Below, piece by piece: positions 13,576 through 26,560 of a stretch of DNA of 64,000 bases. Within the stretch, counting starts at the first letter, position 1, and each line of letters starts with the position of its first letter. Below the pieces are notes generated by a model that saw only the letters and a program-made list of their open reading frames with translations, was not told the origin of the DNA and ran no database searches. Origin of the DNA: Dipylidium caninum (taxonomy: Eukaryota > Platyhelminthes > Cestoda > Cyclophyllidea > Dipylidiidae); contig QEYB01001446.1 of assembly GCA_017562135.1 (NCBI GenBank), positions 1 to 64,000 on the forward strand, written 5' to 3'. The position numbers and the translations under genes are program-made.

Positions 13576-15191
13576 TCAATTAACTGACCAGCCTCGCCTC
13601 CCGCGAAACCCGACCGTGGCGGTAAAAGTGAAGGTCGAGGGTGTGTTGTTAATGCCCTAAACAAATTCAGCCGCAAGAAAATTTTTGTCTCGTTTCGTAG
13701 TTTCATTGTCTAAATTGTTGGTTCCTGTAAAATACTCTTTAATTTTTAAGGAAAATTACTTTTAAGTTAATGATAAAATTGATTACCTTAAGATATATTT
13801 AGGGTTGTACATTTGTATCTGGGACATATTAGCTCTGCCTGCCCATTACGCAGATGCACACACAGAGATATTTACACAGACATCCTGACACGTCGCTAAC
13901 TTAATCCGCCAACTTTTAATCGTTCTTCATTCCTTAGAGGAGGTTTTAATATAATAAGTTATGAGCTGAAATCGGCCCATGTCCTAAAGACCGAGGCGTC
14001 CGGAGAATGTGATGAAGAAATTGTGAGCAGCATTTTTCCCTATCAACGGTAGACCGGAATAACACCCGCGAAAAAGAGGTTTGGTATTCCGCAAAAAAAA
14101 TTTAAATGGGATCAAGATGCAGGGCGTAATTACAAAAATGGTTCGGAGGATCGCTCTACCGGCTGTTATTTTACTCTCAACGTTGAACAGAAAGCCGAGA
14201 CAGAAAAATTCTTTGAATAAAGTAATCGGTCCGCAGTGTTGACAAATGGGCCCACAGTTGAAGCTTCCTGATTTTGAGATAGGCTCATTTTGAAAGTTAC
14301 TGTTGCATATGGATTAACCGGGTTTGTTTTCGGCGGCTTCCCGAATCGTCGCCTAAATAGATATTCCAATTTGTGTGAAACTGTTTCTGCTTTGACAAGG
14401 AACCAAAGTTTCGATGCGAATTTGCCCAAAATAGTATCCCTATACTACGTTGCGACATTAATCCAAACTAGCCTTTGTGAAAGCTGAAACCACCTATCAA
14501 GATTTTTAAAGCGGAAGTGAAGCCTTATCATTATCTTGCCCTGCCTTTTAAATTCTTCTTACCCTCAACTACGCTTTTCTGTGAATCATCATGTTATCCA
14601 AATGAAATAGCAATCTTTCAAGGAAGCCAATGACAGGATGCCTAACCGCGATAACTCACTTTTGAATCCACCGTCAAGGAATGATCACCGTCTTCTCTGG
14701 AGCTGTTTCAATGCTCCCTATAGTTTTTAAAGTCATTTATTAAGATGGCGCGAGCAGATTGGGCCCAATTTGTCCCGGATGATGGAAGATCTAAAGCATT
14801 CTCCTCAAACTTATAACCAATCACCCTACTATTTAAATCGAAATACTTAGTTTTTAACACGGTTACCACTTTACTGGGTATTATCCATATCTCCCTGCAA
14901 GCATGTCCCTTAACCAATATATAGTTAAATAAGAAATTTGTGTTTTCTGTCTCCTTGCCTTGAGAGGAATGCACACATGAGTAGCATTGGTTGACGCAAA
15001 TTCGAAGTTTCTCTTGCATTGTATACAGAAATAACCTCGATAGAGATATTTTCAGATAGGTTTAAATGTTAGTGACAAGTTATAACAAAGTTGCAAGCAA
15101 TTAGGGCATCAGCGTTCACTTAAATTTGGAAGGACCAAGATTAATGAGAAAGCGGGAGAGGAACGAAAACGAGGCACGTTAGATGATACCA
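13576..15191. other. Intergenic between guanylate kinase and carboxypeptidase genes
   Basis: Both flanking genes are on the minus strand, so this holds the promoter of the guanylate kinase gene and the 3' end of the carboxypeptidase gene. An AATAAA word on the minus strand at about 14741-14736, some 450 bp past the carboxypeptidase stop, is a possible polyadenylation signal. No other gene is visible. Confidence 0.4.
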
Positions 15192-18100
15192 TTATTGGTG
15201 GCAATTCAGGAGGAAGTCATGGAAGAGGACGAAAGCGGGCAATGGTTTGTCCGCTGGTACCATGTGACCTGCTCCACGCACCGTCGAAAATGTAAGGACC
15301 GTATTGGAATTCACGTCTACGAAGGATTTTGTATACCCGCCAATCTGTCTAGTCCCATCGGTGGCATTGAGGAACCAGGGGTGTCGCGAAAAGCGCAACT
15401 TAGGATGAAAAACATGATAAGCAGATTAAGACAATGAATTGATGGTGGGTGATCCCCTAGGGTAAGTAATTGGAAGGCCCGTGGAGGACGAAGTAAACAT
15501 GTTGCTAAAAAACAAAAGGCAATCGAATTTGTTGCGAATTGCCCCGCAGGCCAACTTGTTCATTTACCCTCTTTTTGTGTCCCAAGATCATTTGGCAGTC
15601 CCTGACAAAATTTCGTATTAATTGTTGGTCAGCCCGCTTGAGTAAAAAATTTCTTTTACGATGAAGTGTAGTCACCGATTTCTGGGTACTGTCTGGTTTT
15701 TATTCGACTCGCCGCTCTTTACCTCGACTACTGGCGTTGATGCATTCTCCGTATAAACCAAGCAAAAAAAATCCTGTGCTGATGTCAAGTGGAAAGGAAT
15801 TCATTATCCTCAAAGCCCTTCAATCCATCTTCTCTAAATAATGAGTCAAAGCAAAACAGCCGACTGGGTCAGTGACAACATAACCAAAATTTGACCACAA
15901 TTGACAATTAGTCGAAAACGAATAGACCTAAAGAGTAGTCTCGGTGAAATGTCAAGACACTGGCCTGTATAGCTTTTGGTTTCCGCACGCAGGTTAGGAA
16001 TTTCTTAAAATAAAAGTGCAGGTGCATTGCTAACTTTAAACATCGTTTCCTCACTTTATGCCCTTTCTTTCTAACATTCAAGTGATTAATAACCCCTCAG
16101 TTTATAAAGTCCTTGGAGAAAATCTGCAAAAAGTAATCAAGCTTATAGAAAATAATAACCACAAATGGTGAAGATATCGTGGCAAGAAGGGGAGGAGATT
16201 TGTTGATATTACGACTTACGGACAACCCGAGGTCGCCGACGAACCACTCGTCACCGAGGGCGTTACAGGCCATGTCAACATCACCGTTGAATAAATGCAC
16301 ACGAATCTAAAGGGGTGGAGAAGACAGCATTTCATGAAGAAAAGGCAATTTTCTGCTTCTTAGGGCAAATATCATGAGTCTTGGCCAATGTGCAGTGTGG
16401 TAATGGCGCTAAGTAGAAGTCACCGGTTTTGGCCTTTTTTACACAATTTCGCTCTTCTCATGTAAGTCTAAGCAATGGAGATAACATCCGGCATTGTCAT
16501 GGAAGAAGGTTAGACTCATCACCCAAAGGTTATTGTAGAATAATGGGGCAAAGAAACAACAAAATTGCGAAATATTCAAGTCGGAAATAGAGGGGACGGA
16601 GAATGAATGAATCACTTTGTTTTCGTGATTGCTCCAAACTACTTTGAACACGTCTGATGGTGCTCGAAGCAAATAAAAGTGCTCATTGTTAGGAAGACGT
16701 ACCCCTCCCTTCAGCAGAGTCCTGTACTGTTCACTCAAATCGAAGTAGACGCGCTTGTAGTTGTTGTACACCTCCTCACTACACGAGGACCACTCGGCCA
16801 CGCTATCGGGAATGTTGAATGCCGAACGCACAGGCGCCATGTTGAGATACTTTGTCAGCACTGAATCGTCGGAGCATGAGATGAGAAGGGGACTGAAGAA
16901 GAGGAGAAAGTGTGCTCGGACAACCTATGGGCGCTAGGGCTGGTGCCTTCACTGCCTAGGAATCTAGTCTAAAAACTGAGCTTCGGAGGCAACTGGTAAC
17001 TGGGAAGGCGGAATAAAAGATGATAAGATGCGTTCGTTACTAAGTCGAGGAATTATTTAGCCTTCTCACTTCCTTATGAACAATCCTGTAAGGACGAAAA
17101 GTAGATAAATAAAAACGCCAGTAATAAATGATAACACTAATACCATGTCTGACTAGTTCACGAAAAGCATGACAGTAGATGGACGAAATCATTGAACCTC
17201 GCATGAGATGTCGGTATTTGGAAATTTACAAATGCGGTGAATAGAATGGCGAGTGGTTGATTACCACCACCACCAGCCTGGCTTTAGTTGAACTCATTAG
17301 CTTTGGAATAGAAATGATTAGGCGTCCGAGTGAAAGTAGCAATGTAATTCGTACGATTTGAGAAACTTTATCTCATTTCTGACTGGGAATCTGAATAAAT
17401 TTCTTCTGTCAATTTGTTCACGGGGAACGAACGCCTTTGAATCGAGGCTGGTTCTCCGCTATATCGGGGCCACGAGACAACCTGTGGGAGAAAAGGTTCG
17501 CCTTTAGGCTCTTAATTTACTGTCATATTATGGAAGTGAGATCATCACTAATGAAGTAACCTTTGCATCCATCGTCCGTGACGCAAGTTGGATGCCCCAA
17601 CAGGCGTCGATAGTCCGTTTGACGGAACACCGCCGGCACAGGGCGCGTAGAGGTTGTACATATTCAGTCCATACGACAAGGTGGTGACTGCACCATCAAT
17701 CTGTCATGTAGGCAAAAATGAGGATATTTTCAACTTTGTATGCAAAAGACCTTGGATTTTTCCACACTTACTGCTTTTTGACATTGAGGATCAGGATTCA
17801 GGGTGAAAAGACACCGACCGATGAGTTTGCCCCCACAACAGTAGGTGACAAGGTCCGCCCAAAGACTAAAATTAACCGAAGGGGAAAAAGATCCAACGCC
17901 TCGACTAATTTGGAAGAATGTTTGACTTATTAAATAGTGCTTTCCCTCAAGGAGGAGCTGACCTGGAGTCAAGGAGGGAGTGGTAGTAGGCGAAGTAGAG
18001 CAGGGAGTTGTCGTTCAGTGCGTAGCTGGTAAGTCCGTTGTCGACGGCGACACCCTGAAGGGGAGAGGGCCCGACAATGAACAGGCGCACACCTCAGAGT

Positions 18101-21100
18101 TACAAGGGATTACTCAAACCATTTCCTTCTAAAACAAACTTTATTGTCCAATTAATAGTGATAAAAGTAAAAGTATTAGGTAAACCAAAAAGTAGTCACA
18201 ATATTTTTACACTTACTTTGTGTGGGGACAAGAACCAGGCAACATTAAAGTTACGTTGCTACGATCAAGATGGGTTGTAAATTCTATTTTTCGATCAAAG
18301 TCTTTTTTATTCTAATAAATATGAAAGATGTCGAAGCAAACAATGGAAGGAGGGTTTTTGCGCCATTACACGGCATTTTTGCTTGAAAAGCAGCAACGAA
18401 ACTCATGGCGGTGTTCTAACCCTATACGTGAGTAGATTATTTAAAAGGTTTAAAAGTGGAAAGGGAGACCTCGAAGATAGTAGCGATCTCCTGAGGGCAA
18501 TGGTGGATTTAAATCCCCGTCAAACTATCTGAAAATTGTTAATAATGATCGGCTTTTCAGGGTCTGGAGTTTAGAATCACCTTCATTGCAGAGGTGAAGT
18601 GTATAGCCGAACAATTTGGGTCCCTCCTGACTTCACATAGGTGGCACTGGCTATGAAACCGTCCCCATTTTGCCACGAAATGTGCTTGAAGACGAGAAGC
18701 GGGTGATGTAAAGCGATACTGTACGAAGAAAACACTGATTTGCCCTCAGGGAAGCGCCTATTTCGGAACCGAAACCATCACTAACAGTATGGAAAGGTGT
18801 CTGTTTGTACGTGGTAGGATTCTTCATGGATCATACAGGGTGAATTTCTTGAACGTGATCAGATTGCTAGATCACGTTGTGCGTGAACAACTCGAACGAA
18901 TGAAGCGAGTATTCTTAACAAAATGGTCTGTTTCGGCCGATTACGAAAAAGGAATCCCTCAAGACGGTGATGCGAGGAATTATGCTCTGAAAGTAACGCT
19001 GAAATAAATTTGGAAGTTAGAATTTTAAGGTTTTTCGCGCCAACTCTCTTCACCAGATCTCGCGTCGTTGAAGCGTACATGAAGAGGTAGAAGCCGGGAC
19101 AATGAACGAGAAGCGAAAACTGAAGGATCTTGTTAAAGAAGGAACTGAAAAACTGCCCACACGCTGAAAAAGTGTTAAAAATGAGGGAAATCATTTTGTT
19201 CATTAACGTGTAAAATTCCTTTAACCAATGTTTTTTGACAATATGAAACGCTGGTGTCAGAACGATATCTATTTATTATTATAAACCCATTAAAAATTTG
19301 CTTTTCCCCCCAAAGTGTATAAACCTGTGAGCTCCTGAAATGGTTTTCAGAACTCATTGTGGGAATCTCAATGAGATACACGTCAGCGGGTATCACAGGC
19401 TATTTTGAACTAAAACGAAAGCCAAAGATTTAGGTGAGAGACTTAAGATCCCCCAGATTAAAATCATTTAATTTAAAGTAGACATTTGTCGTATTTTAAT
19501 AACTTTTTTTTGTCAGTATCACAGCAAAAATCGTTTTCGCATGGTGAAATCATCATTTTTGACTGGATCTGGCAGTAGAAACGCTACTTCCACTGCCTTC
19601 ATCTTCCTTACCGGTGCGCCGATGTGAAGGAGTCAGATAGGCGGCAACTATCTCCTCCGTTAAGTTGAAAATTAGAAAAATTTGGGCTACACACCAGCAT
19701 TACAGAGAAAAAGGACATTAATACAGCTTTATGAACTCATAAATTCAGAGGAATTTTTTTTTTAAGAAAAAGAGCAAACCTTAAGCCTTATGTCAGGATG
19801 ATTTGTAACACGAAGGGCTAACGTTGGCACGTAGACACCGCCATAACTCTCGCCAATTATGTAGAAATCGCGGCCTTTGAACTCGGGAAATTTCTCAAAG
19901 AAGTTGACCAAAGCGAAATAGTTGTTTTCGGCCACCTGAGAAAAAAAGAGAAGCAAGGGCATAAGAATATATACGCGTTCAGTCCTTTGGGAGGCGGCCA
20001 ACCCGCAAGTCCTGCCACCACGAAGTCGAGTTTTTTCTTTAGTAGAGAGCAGTGACCAACCTAAACCAAGCCTTCTGGCCACAAAAAGTCTCCGCAACTA
20101 CTTCCAACTAAGCCTACCGGTACTAGTGACGGGGATGGAGCCGTAAATTAAACATAATCTCGCTGAGCGCAGACCGCCTGAGAGCGAATTTACCGCCAAA
20201 AAAGTGAGAACTGCCAATCATGAAAGCAGGTTTCTCTTTCTCCACTTTATAATGTAAGAATGAAGGATTGCACAATAACTCTTCTGCCAACGGAAGGGTC
20301 AAAAGAGAGGAGGAAAGATGACAAAGAGAGTCGACCGGAGAACTTGATAATGGCACAAAAGAGGACAGAAATTAATTGCAGCCTCGTCACTAGTGAAGTG
20401 CGTTTGAGTCAAACTAACGGTAGTGCTAAATGAAAGAAATAATCACTGCTAGAAGGAGCAAACAGTACTTGAAGCTGGCAAGAACTTTGCAAGACCAACC
20501 GCCGTCGTACACACAACTTGTGCACTACTGCCTTAGAAGACAGTGGAAATTTGAGGAGAAATTCTCTCCAAGTACTCACCAAATCATCGTCAGTAGTGAT
20601 ATTCCCGTCTTGGGCGAATGAAAAGCCCACGCCGGCAGGAGACTCCAGGTAGACAATGTTGGCGTACTAAAAAAAACGAAACAAAGTGGAAAAGATAGTA
20701 CACTTCCACTCTTCTCTCGTCGACTAGGCTTTATTCAAGAAGGACAACAAGCAATTGTCTACAGACATCATTTCCACGGATATGAACATTTTTTAAGCAA
20801 TTCTCACACGGATTGACTTGATAGTCCAACACGCAATATAAATCTGTTACATGGAAATAAACACTCCATCAGCGACCCAAAGTTACATTATGATAATTGT
20901 TTACATGAGGGGATTTGAAGTAACGCCGATTTATGACAATTAGCAATGTTAATATCGCAGCCTAAGAAGTTCGGCTCGGAAACCACGGCCTTACTTACCC
21001 TCCCCTGGTCTTTCACCTATTCACCCGCGATGTCATTGCCAAATAGGGGAGAAATACGCAGTCGAATACGTACCTTGTTCCACGAATAAGTGTTCTCCAG

Positions 21101-22168
21101 AAGCCGATTGCCTTTGTGACTCTAAAAGTGATTACGGAGCAGAAGAAATAACTCTGAATGAAAGGCAAAAATACGTGCTGTATTCGATATTGCGTATGTA
21201 CCTACAGCAACAAGCATTAATACTTATTAAACGGAAAAGTTGTTTCGTAATGTTAAAGTGTAGGATACGAGAATTTAAAGGCATTTTATATTTCATCGGT
21301 TAGGCCAAGGAGGAGAAATAGGGGGGCAAGTGAACTCCAAAAGTCCTAGTTGTACGGCAACCAAACCAAGGAGGTCAATTGCAGTCCTCTAAATTATAAC
21401 ACTATTTTGGTCGTCCGTTTCACCCTTACTGGTAAATAAGCCCCCCATATTGGGCGCCATGCACCCTTTAAGGGCAAATACAAAGCATTTATTCAAGATT
21501 CAGTGAAACAAAACAACATGTCATAAAGTTATACTCTGTATAATTTGCCATCAAGACCGGGACCTCATAGAATCGTAACCCTTTTAACGGCAGAGATTAT
21601 GAACCATGTATCAGAAGGCTGCAAGGTAGGCGAAGGGGACATCGAAAGGCTAGATAACACAGAGTTCACAGGTGCGGCAGGAAAAGTGTGAAATGAAGTT
21701 GACAGAAGACTTACGAAATGAGTTCCCACAAATCGCAGTGACAAAATGGATGTGCTTCCAATGGATGTGATACTCTAATACATTACGAGTAAGTTTAACT
21801 GATACGCAACGGTGGCATCAATTCGGGCAAATAATTTACAGACAAAAAAAATTGGCTTTAGGAGGATTTTCCCCTTTAGTCTCTCTAAAATTCTTTAGAG
21901 AATAAATTAGGCGGTTTTTTAATGTGCCAGAGAAAGGATGTATTTCGGAGAGAAATTAATGGCCTACCAGAAGGGGTCCATTTTCAGTGAACATGCCAAG
22001 GAGAGAGGAGCAACCCGGACCGCCATTCAGCCAGAGAATGAGAGATGCGTTTTGAGGATTCTTTTGGGCCTCGACGAAGACATAGTGGAGCCGAATATTG
22101 GGGCTTTTGCCGTCAAGATAGCCTGAATACACGCGGAAATTGGGGAAACCAGCGTAGCCAGGTATGTA
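15192..22168 (-). CDS. CTSA: Lysosomal serine carboxypeptidase, cathepsin A-like (peptidase family S10), ten exons, N-terminus incomplete
   Basis: S10 enzymes remove C-terminal amino acids at acid pH in lysosomes; vertebrate cathepsin A also protects beta-galactosidase and neuraminidase. Exons, all with matching splice phases: 22168-21968, 21121-21074, 20666-20580, 19935-19780, 18054-17963, 17865-17772, 17700-17561, 16892-16703, 16306-16220, 15398-15192. They encode 433 residues up to the stop. Exon 1 carries the oxyanion-hole motif [10 protein letters not shown]. Exon 3 has [12 protein letters not shown]. Exon 4 has the nucleophile motif GESYGG. Exon 9 has the Asp motif NGDVDMACN, and exon 10 the His motif [11 protein letters not shown]. 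Exon 7 has [11 protein letters not shown], typical of cathepsin A. The triad Ser/Asp/His is therefore complete. The usual GNG after exon 4 reads DNG. The donor of exon 7 (GTTACT) is weak but is supported by phase. The signal-peptide exon is missing or is the candidate at 22896-22831. Confidence 0.93.
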
Positions 22169-22830
22169 CTTCACCAAATGTCACTTGGGCGACTCAATAC
22201 CAGGGCCACGATTAGAAGCAATAGTGGACATACACCAAGAAGACGCATTGCTGAGCTGAAATGCTAATGAGTGCACATAATATTTAAGGGATAAGAATAG
22301 GGGCCATACATTTTGTAAGTATCTATGGAAATCGTATGAAACTGTTACTTTCCCGACGATAGTGAATGTCTGATTTCACAAAGAATCAAGAAAATTGGTT
22401 TGAGAACTAATAGTTGGTATAATGGTTGAGATGGGAAACTCGTATTCTGAAGTGAACGCATCAGTCGTCCCCTCTAACGTGATTACACTACTTCTTAGCA
22501 AAAAAGGCAATAAAAATGTTCTCCGGTTGGAAGAAAGGCATTGGTAACGCATATCCTCAAATCCATTGTTATCTTAGGCGCCAGTGAGAAAAGTAATTGG
22601 ATTGACGCATTAAAAATGGAGGTAATGGTGTTTCAGGTAATGGTGTTTCAGAGTGCATGTGACAATATATTTAAATGAAGAACGATCATGAATTCAAAAA
22701 ATGGACATTGTGGGTGGGGGCACCGTTACCATATAAAAGTGCAATAACTTTCAACATGAGAATTGTGAATAAAAAAGACTGAGTAATAATGGAAGAACGT
22801 GCCTGAGGTAAACTGTGTATTAAGAATTAC

Positions 22831-22896
22831 AGGCGGTCTACTAGTATCCATGATAATTCTGGCTAAAAAGCAGGTAATAAACATTAATGGCGGCAT
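22831..22896 (-). CDS. Candidate first exon (signal peptide) of the cathepsin A-like gene
   Basis: On the minus strand an ATG at 22896 opens 22 codons, starting MPPLMFITCFLARII, with a hydrophobic run suited to a signal peptide. A GT donor at 22830 follows in phase 0, which matches the phase of the first confident exon at 22168. The intron would be 662 bp. The donor context (CCT|GTAATT) is only fair and the segment has no diagnostic motif, so this is a proposal based on position, hydrophobicity and phase. Confidence 0.3.
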
Positions 22897-25800
22897 AATA
22901 AAGATAAACACATATCGGGAAAAATCCAACAGATTGACGTTTTTTGAATATCACTAAACAGGGCCGCATCGCTCCGAGCCGCACTGGGTTGATGAAAATG
23001 CTCACTTATGACGCGACAGGATGTCTAAGAACCTTGGCAATGTCACCCAACCGACTTCTAAAGGCCAAATTGCAACTCGATATTTAAACCACAGGCTAGT
23101 TAGTGTTACGCTTTGATTGGCTATCCGCCACCCAATCAGGTTGTCCCCAATAACATTAGTTGCTGTTCTAAACACAATCTACCTTAAGACTACTAGTAGA
23201 CGCTTACAAAGTCCAGCCTCTTCTGCCAAACTGTAGCGGAAAGGGGCAGAAAGTAGTGTAAGGAAGACTTCGAACTTTTCTGGATACAATGATAAGTAAA
23301 GTATGATACAGTGATATTTCGAGAGGAAAGTGGACTCGAACTCGATGTTACGCTGAATGTATCCTCTGGGAAATGCTCAGTTGTGAGTGAACAAATGAGC
23401 AACGAGTACACATTTCTTTGTTAGAGCTAGATATACAAAACAACGGATATCGGAAGAAATAATTAACTTTTCCATTTAGAACTTAACCCTAGAAATATCG
23501 TATTCCTTCATCTCCAAAAAAAGTTAATTGAAATCGCTTTCGAGCAATCATCGCAATGAGCTGTTATAACTTCCTCCTTGTTGCCTCCCATGCGTTATTG
23601 CAAACGAGTGGCAGAATAAGTGCGCGCAAGCTCGCCCTGTTTTAATTACAACGAACATTGTCGAAGAAAGAGCTTGATTTACCTATGGCTCTTGCCCACA
23701 TAAAATAGCGTATAGACTTATGCAATCTGGACGGATAAATACTTTACCTATGTAAATGGGACCCAGTTAGAGTTGCGGATATCTCGAGTTGCCTCAAGGT
23801 TCACACATGGGCCGTTTAGCTCGAATGTTGTCCCTCCCCGTAGGAAGTGTGCATACATGATGATGTGCGGTAGGATGCCAACTATTCACTTTGAAGCAAA
23901 CTAGAGCCCAATTTGCATAAGCTGACCAAATTTTTTCTGATTCATCGTCACCGTCTTGTGTTGCCCACAAAGCCTTACCAATGGCCCGGGAGATGGTAAT
24001 GAAGGCGGCGAAGGTGAAGGCGGTGATAGGATATTTTGGTTTCAAGCAAACCCTATTAAGTAAAGTGGCCTAGTAGGGACTTCAGGCGCACGGAGGCGAT
24101 ACCAATTAACCCTATTCTGTTCCCACTCCCGGATGATATCATTCACTCGCTCATGAATATTCATTGAATACCACTTTGTCTTGGTAGAAGATGGTGGGAA
24201 GTGAGAAGTCTGTGAGCATTAAGAAGCCATGCTCGAGACGAAGAAATGCTGTTCAACGCGAAGACGCCACCAACTAATTGGTGACCTCCAAGAACTCCCA
24301 CATGATCATTCAATTTGTGGTTGACGTCAAGAGTGTGTTGCCTCCGCTCCTTGACTCAAATTTGGTGTGTTTGGCGTACAAACGCTCACCCAAATAGAAT
24401 ATTAATTTTCTGAAAAGTCAGCTTTCAAGCGGTTAGATTCGATGAGTCGGTACGAGAAAGAGGTGGAACATAACGCGTAGTCAAGTTAACTTCTTTAATT
24501 TACATACAGTGGAGCCACAAACGCCACTTCCACCAATGAGTGCTTCCACCTGGTGTAAACAAAACTTTTATCTGCGCCAAATTCGCACCGGACATTGTAA
24601 CGTTTGGTTTGATTATTTGGGTGTTTATAGGGCGCTAATGGAGAATGACGACGTTTGTATTCATTTCCGTCTTATTTCCTACAGCGGCAACATCACGGAA
24701 AAGACGGGATTTTGAGCAAAAGATTAGGGGACCTGATAATTTTCCCACGGAGGTACGGAATATTCCTCGTAAAGTAGTGAAGACAACAGGAGTTTCTCCT
24801 TCTCTTGTTCTATTTGTTGCCCAAAGATTCGGCCAAAGAGTTGTTATTACAGCAATTTTACTTAAGGTAAAATTCAGAAGAATGGTTTGCAAGGAAGTGT
24901 CCACGTAACTGATGAAGAATTCCAGTCTTCCCTCGTAGAACGTCATCGTTCCACTGTTTGAGACGCGAATTTTTGCAAATCCCTTCTGTGCTGGCTGATC
25001 GGGTTTTCCCAAATTAGTTCATTTCCCGATTTGTCTTTCCTACACTTTCCGACCTCCACGAATAGTATATCTTCGTGGAGACTGTTCACAAACTTATTCC
25101 TCCAAAGAAATCTCATAAGGGTGTGTTTCAAAGACAGGACACCCCAAAAAAAACATTCATTGTTCCATCGCATCATCTGAACTGATTTTTACAGCGACCA
25201 AGCGATCATATTAGGGTATTTTGCTCACCTTTCAACGAGAGGCACAAATAAGTCGCCCCCGGGAGACTTATTGACGGAAGGCAAGCGGGCAAACGGAGAT
25301 TCACCGTCTCTTCCGTGCCTGTTTTCTGGCCATTTCAAATGGAAGTAGCGTTAAATGTCAACACTGCCACTTTTTACCGCTGCCTCAGCCAATTAGTAGC
25401 TTGTTGTGGTTGCGTGCGGTTAAGTTGCAAGTGATTCACTCCAGAGGTTTGGAGGTGGAGTCCCGTTTGTTGCCGCTGGCCAAACAAATAAACCTTCACT
25501 TGCTCTCTCATAGGACGACCCTCAGATTTCGTCGAAGACTGTGCGATATTTTGGGAAATCGGAGAGGCAAAACTTAAAATTGATGGGTTCTTTTCTTCCT
25601 CGGAAGTCAACTGTCCTGTTATATTTTGGTAAAATTCTCAAATTCTTTCGCAAAGTTTTAAGTGACCTTTCAAATTAATCTCACTTTAGAGCGATCCGAC
25701 TAGTCAGTGTCTTTCTAATTTCATGGGAGAAAATAAGGTAAAAATCCACCATCTGCCCTGAAATGGGCGGTAAAAGTCTCGGTGTTATGCCTTTTTTTCT

Positions 25801-26560
25801 CATTCCAAGAGGTGAAAAGTCAATGAAGAAGTAGTTGACAGGGAATTGCGACCGATTTGCAGAAGAAGAGGGACAATTAAAGCTGCGTCTTCCTCTCTCT
25901 CCCCTCCACTGTTTCACTCAATATTTCCCTCTCGCTGTTCCCCTCCCCCGCCCAGAACGGTTGTTCACACGGAGTCAAAGAGGCCGCCTCCGCAGTGATT
26001 TACGGCTATTCACTTGCTAGTGGACGTGCATCCCCACACATTCCCTCATGGTGGAGCGAAGTTGGAAGTGTTCAAGCAGCTCGTTTGATCATGTCAACTA
26101 GAGGCGAAATATTATGACGTGAAGGGATCACAAAGGTAGTCGTGCCCTTTCCTCCCTCTTTTATGCACCCCACTGTGAAGCCAGGCAGAAGACGGATTTT
26201 AATCCAGCGGATTTGTCGCAAGCTTCCATCCAAGCCACCGGGTACGTGGCAACGAACTGTCAAGCCTGGCAGCAGCGACTCGACGAATCACCGCTCGCGT
26301 CAGTTGCAAATGAAGCTCTCTTGGGAGAAGAAAGTGCGGAGGGAGGTCTTTAAACTTCCAATTGGTTGCCTGAGAGGAGACTAGGGGGAAAGTGGAGTCC
26401 AAACGCGGAGGGAATTGCGTGAGACGACGTCGACGATTTAACTCCATCTCTCGTATAAGTTTAAACCGACGCCGAGAGGCAATTTAGTGTGAAACAAAAT
26501 GCGCACTTTTTATTGCAAAAGAAGTCAGATAAAAAGAGTGATGAGCTTGAAGAAGTCATC
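22897..26560. other. Intergenic, no gene recognised
   Basis: This region lies upstream of the carboxypeptidase gene and should contain its promoter. No other coding region is supported. Open frames of up to 125 codons (around 24.6-25.0 kb) show no domain motifs. Confidence 0.45.

Noticed and set aside
23794..24045. Signal-peptide-like frame upstream of the carboxypeptidase gene
   Set aside because: It has no in-frame ATG, and its only good donor (GTAAGG) leaves phase 1, which does not match the phase-0 acceptor of the first confident exon at 22168.
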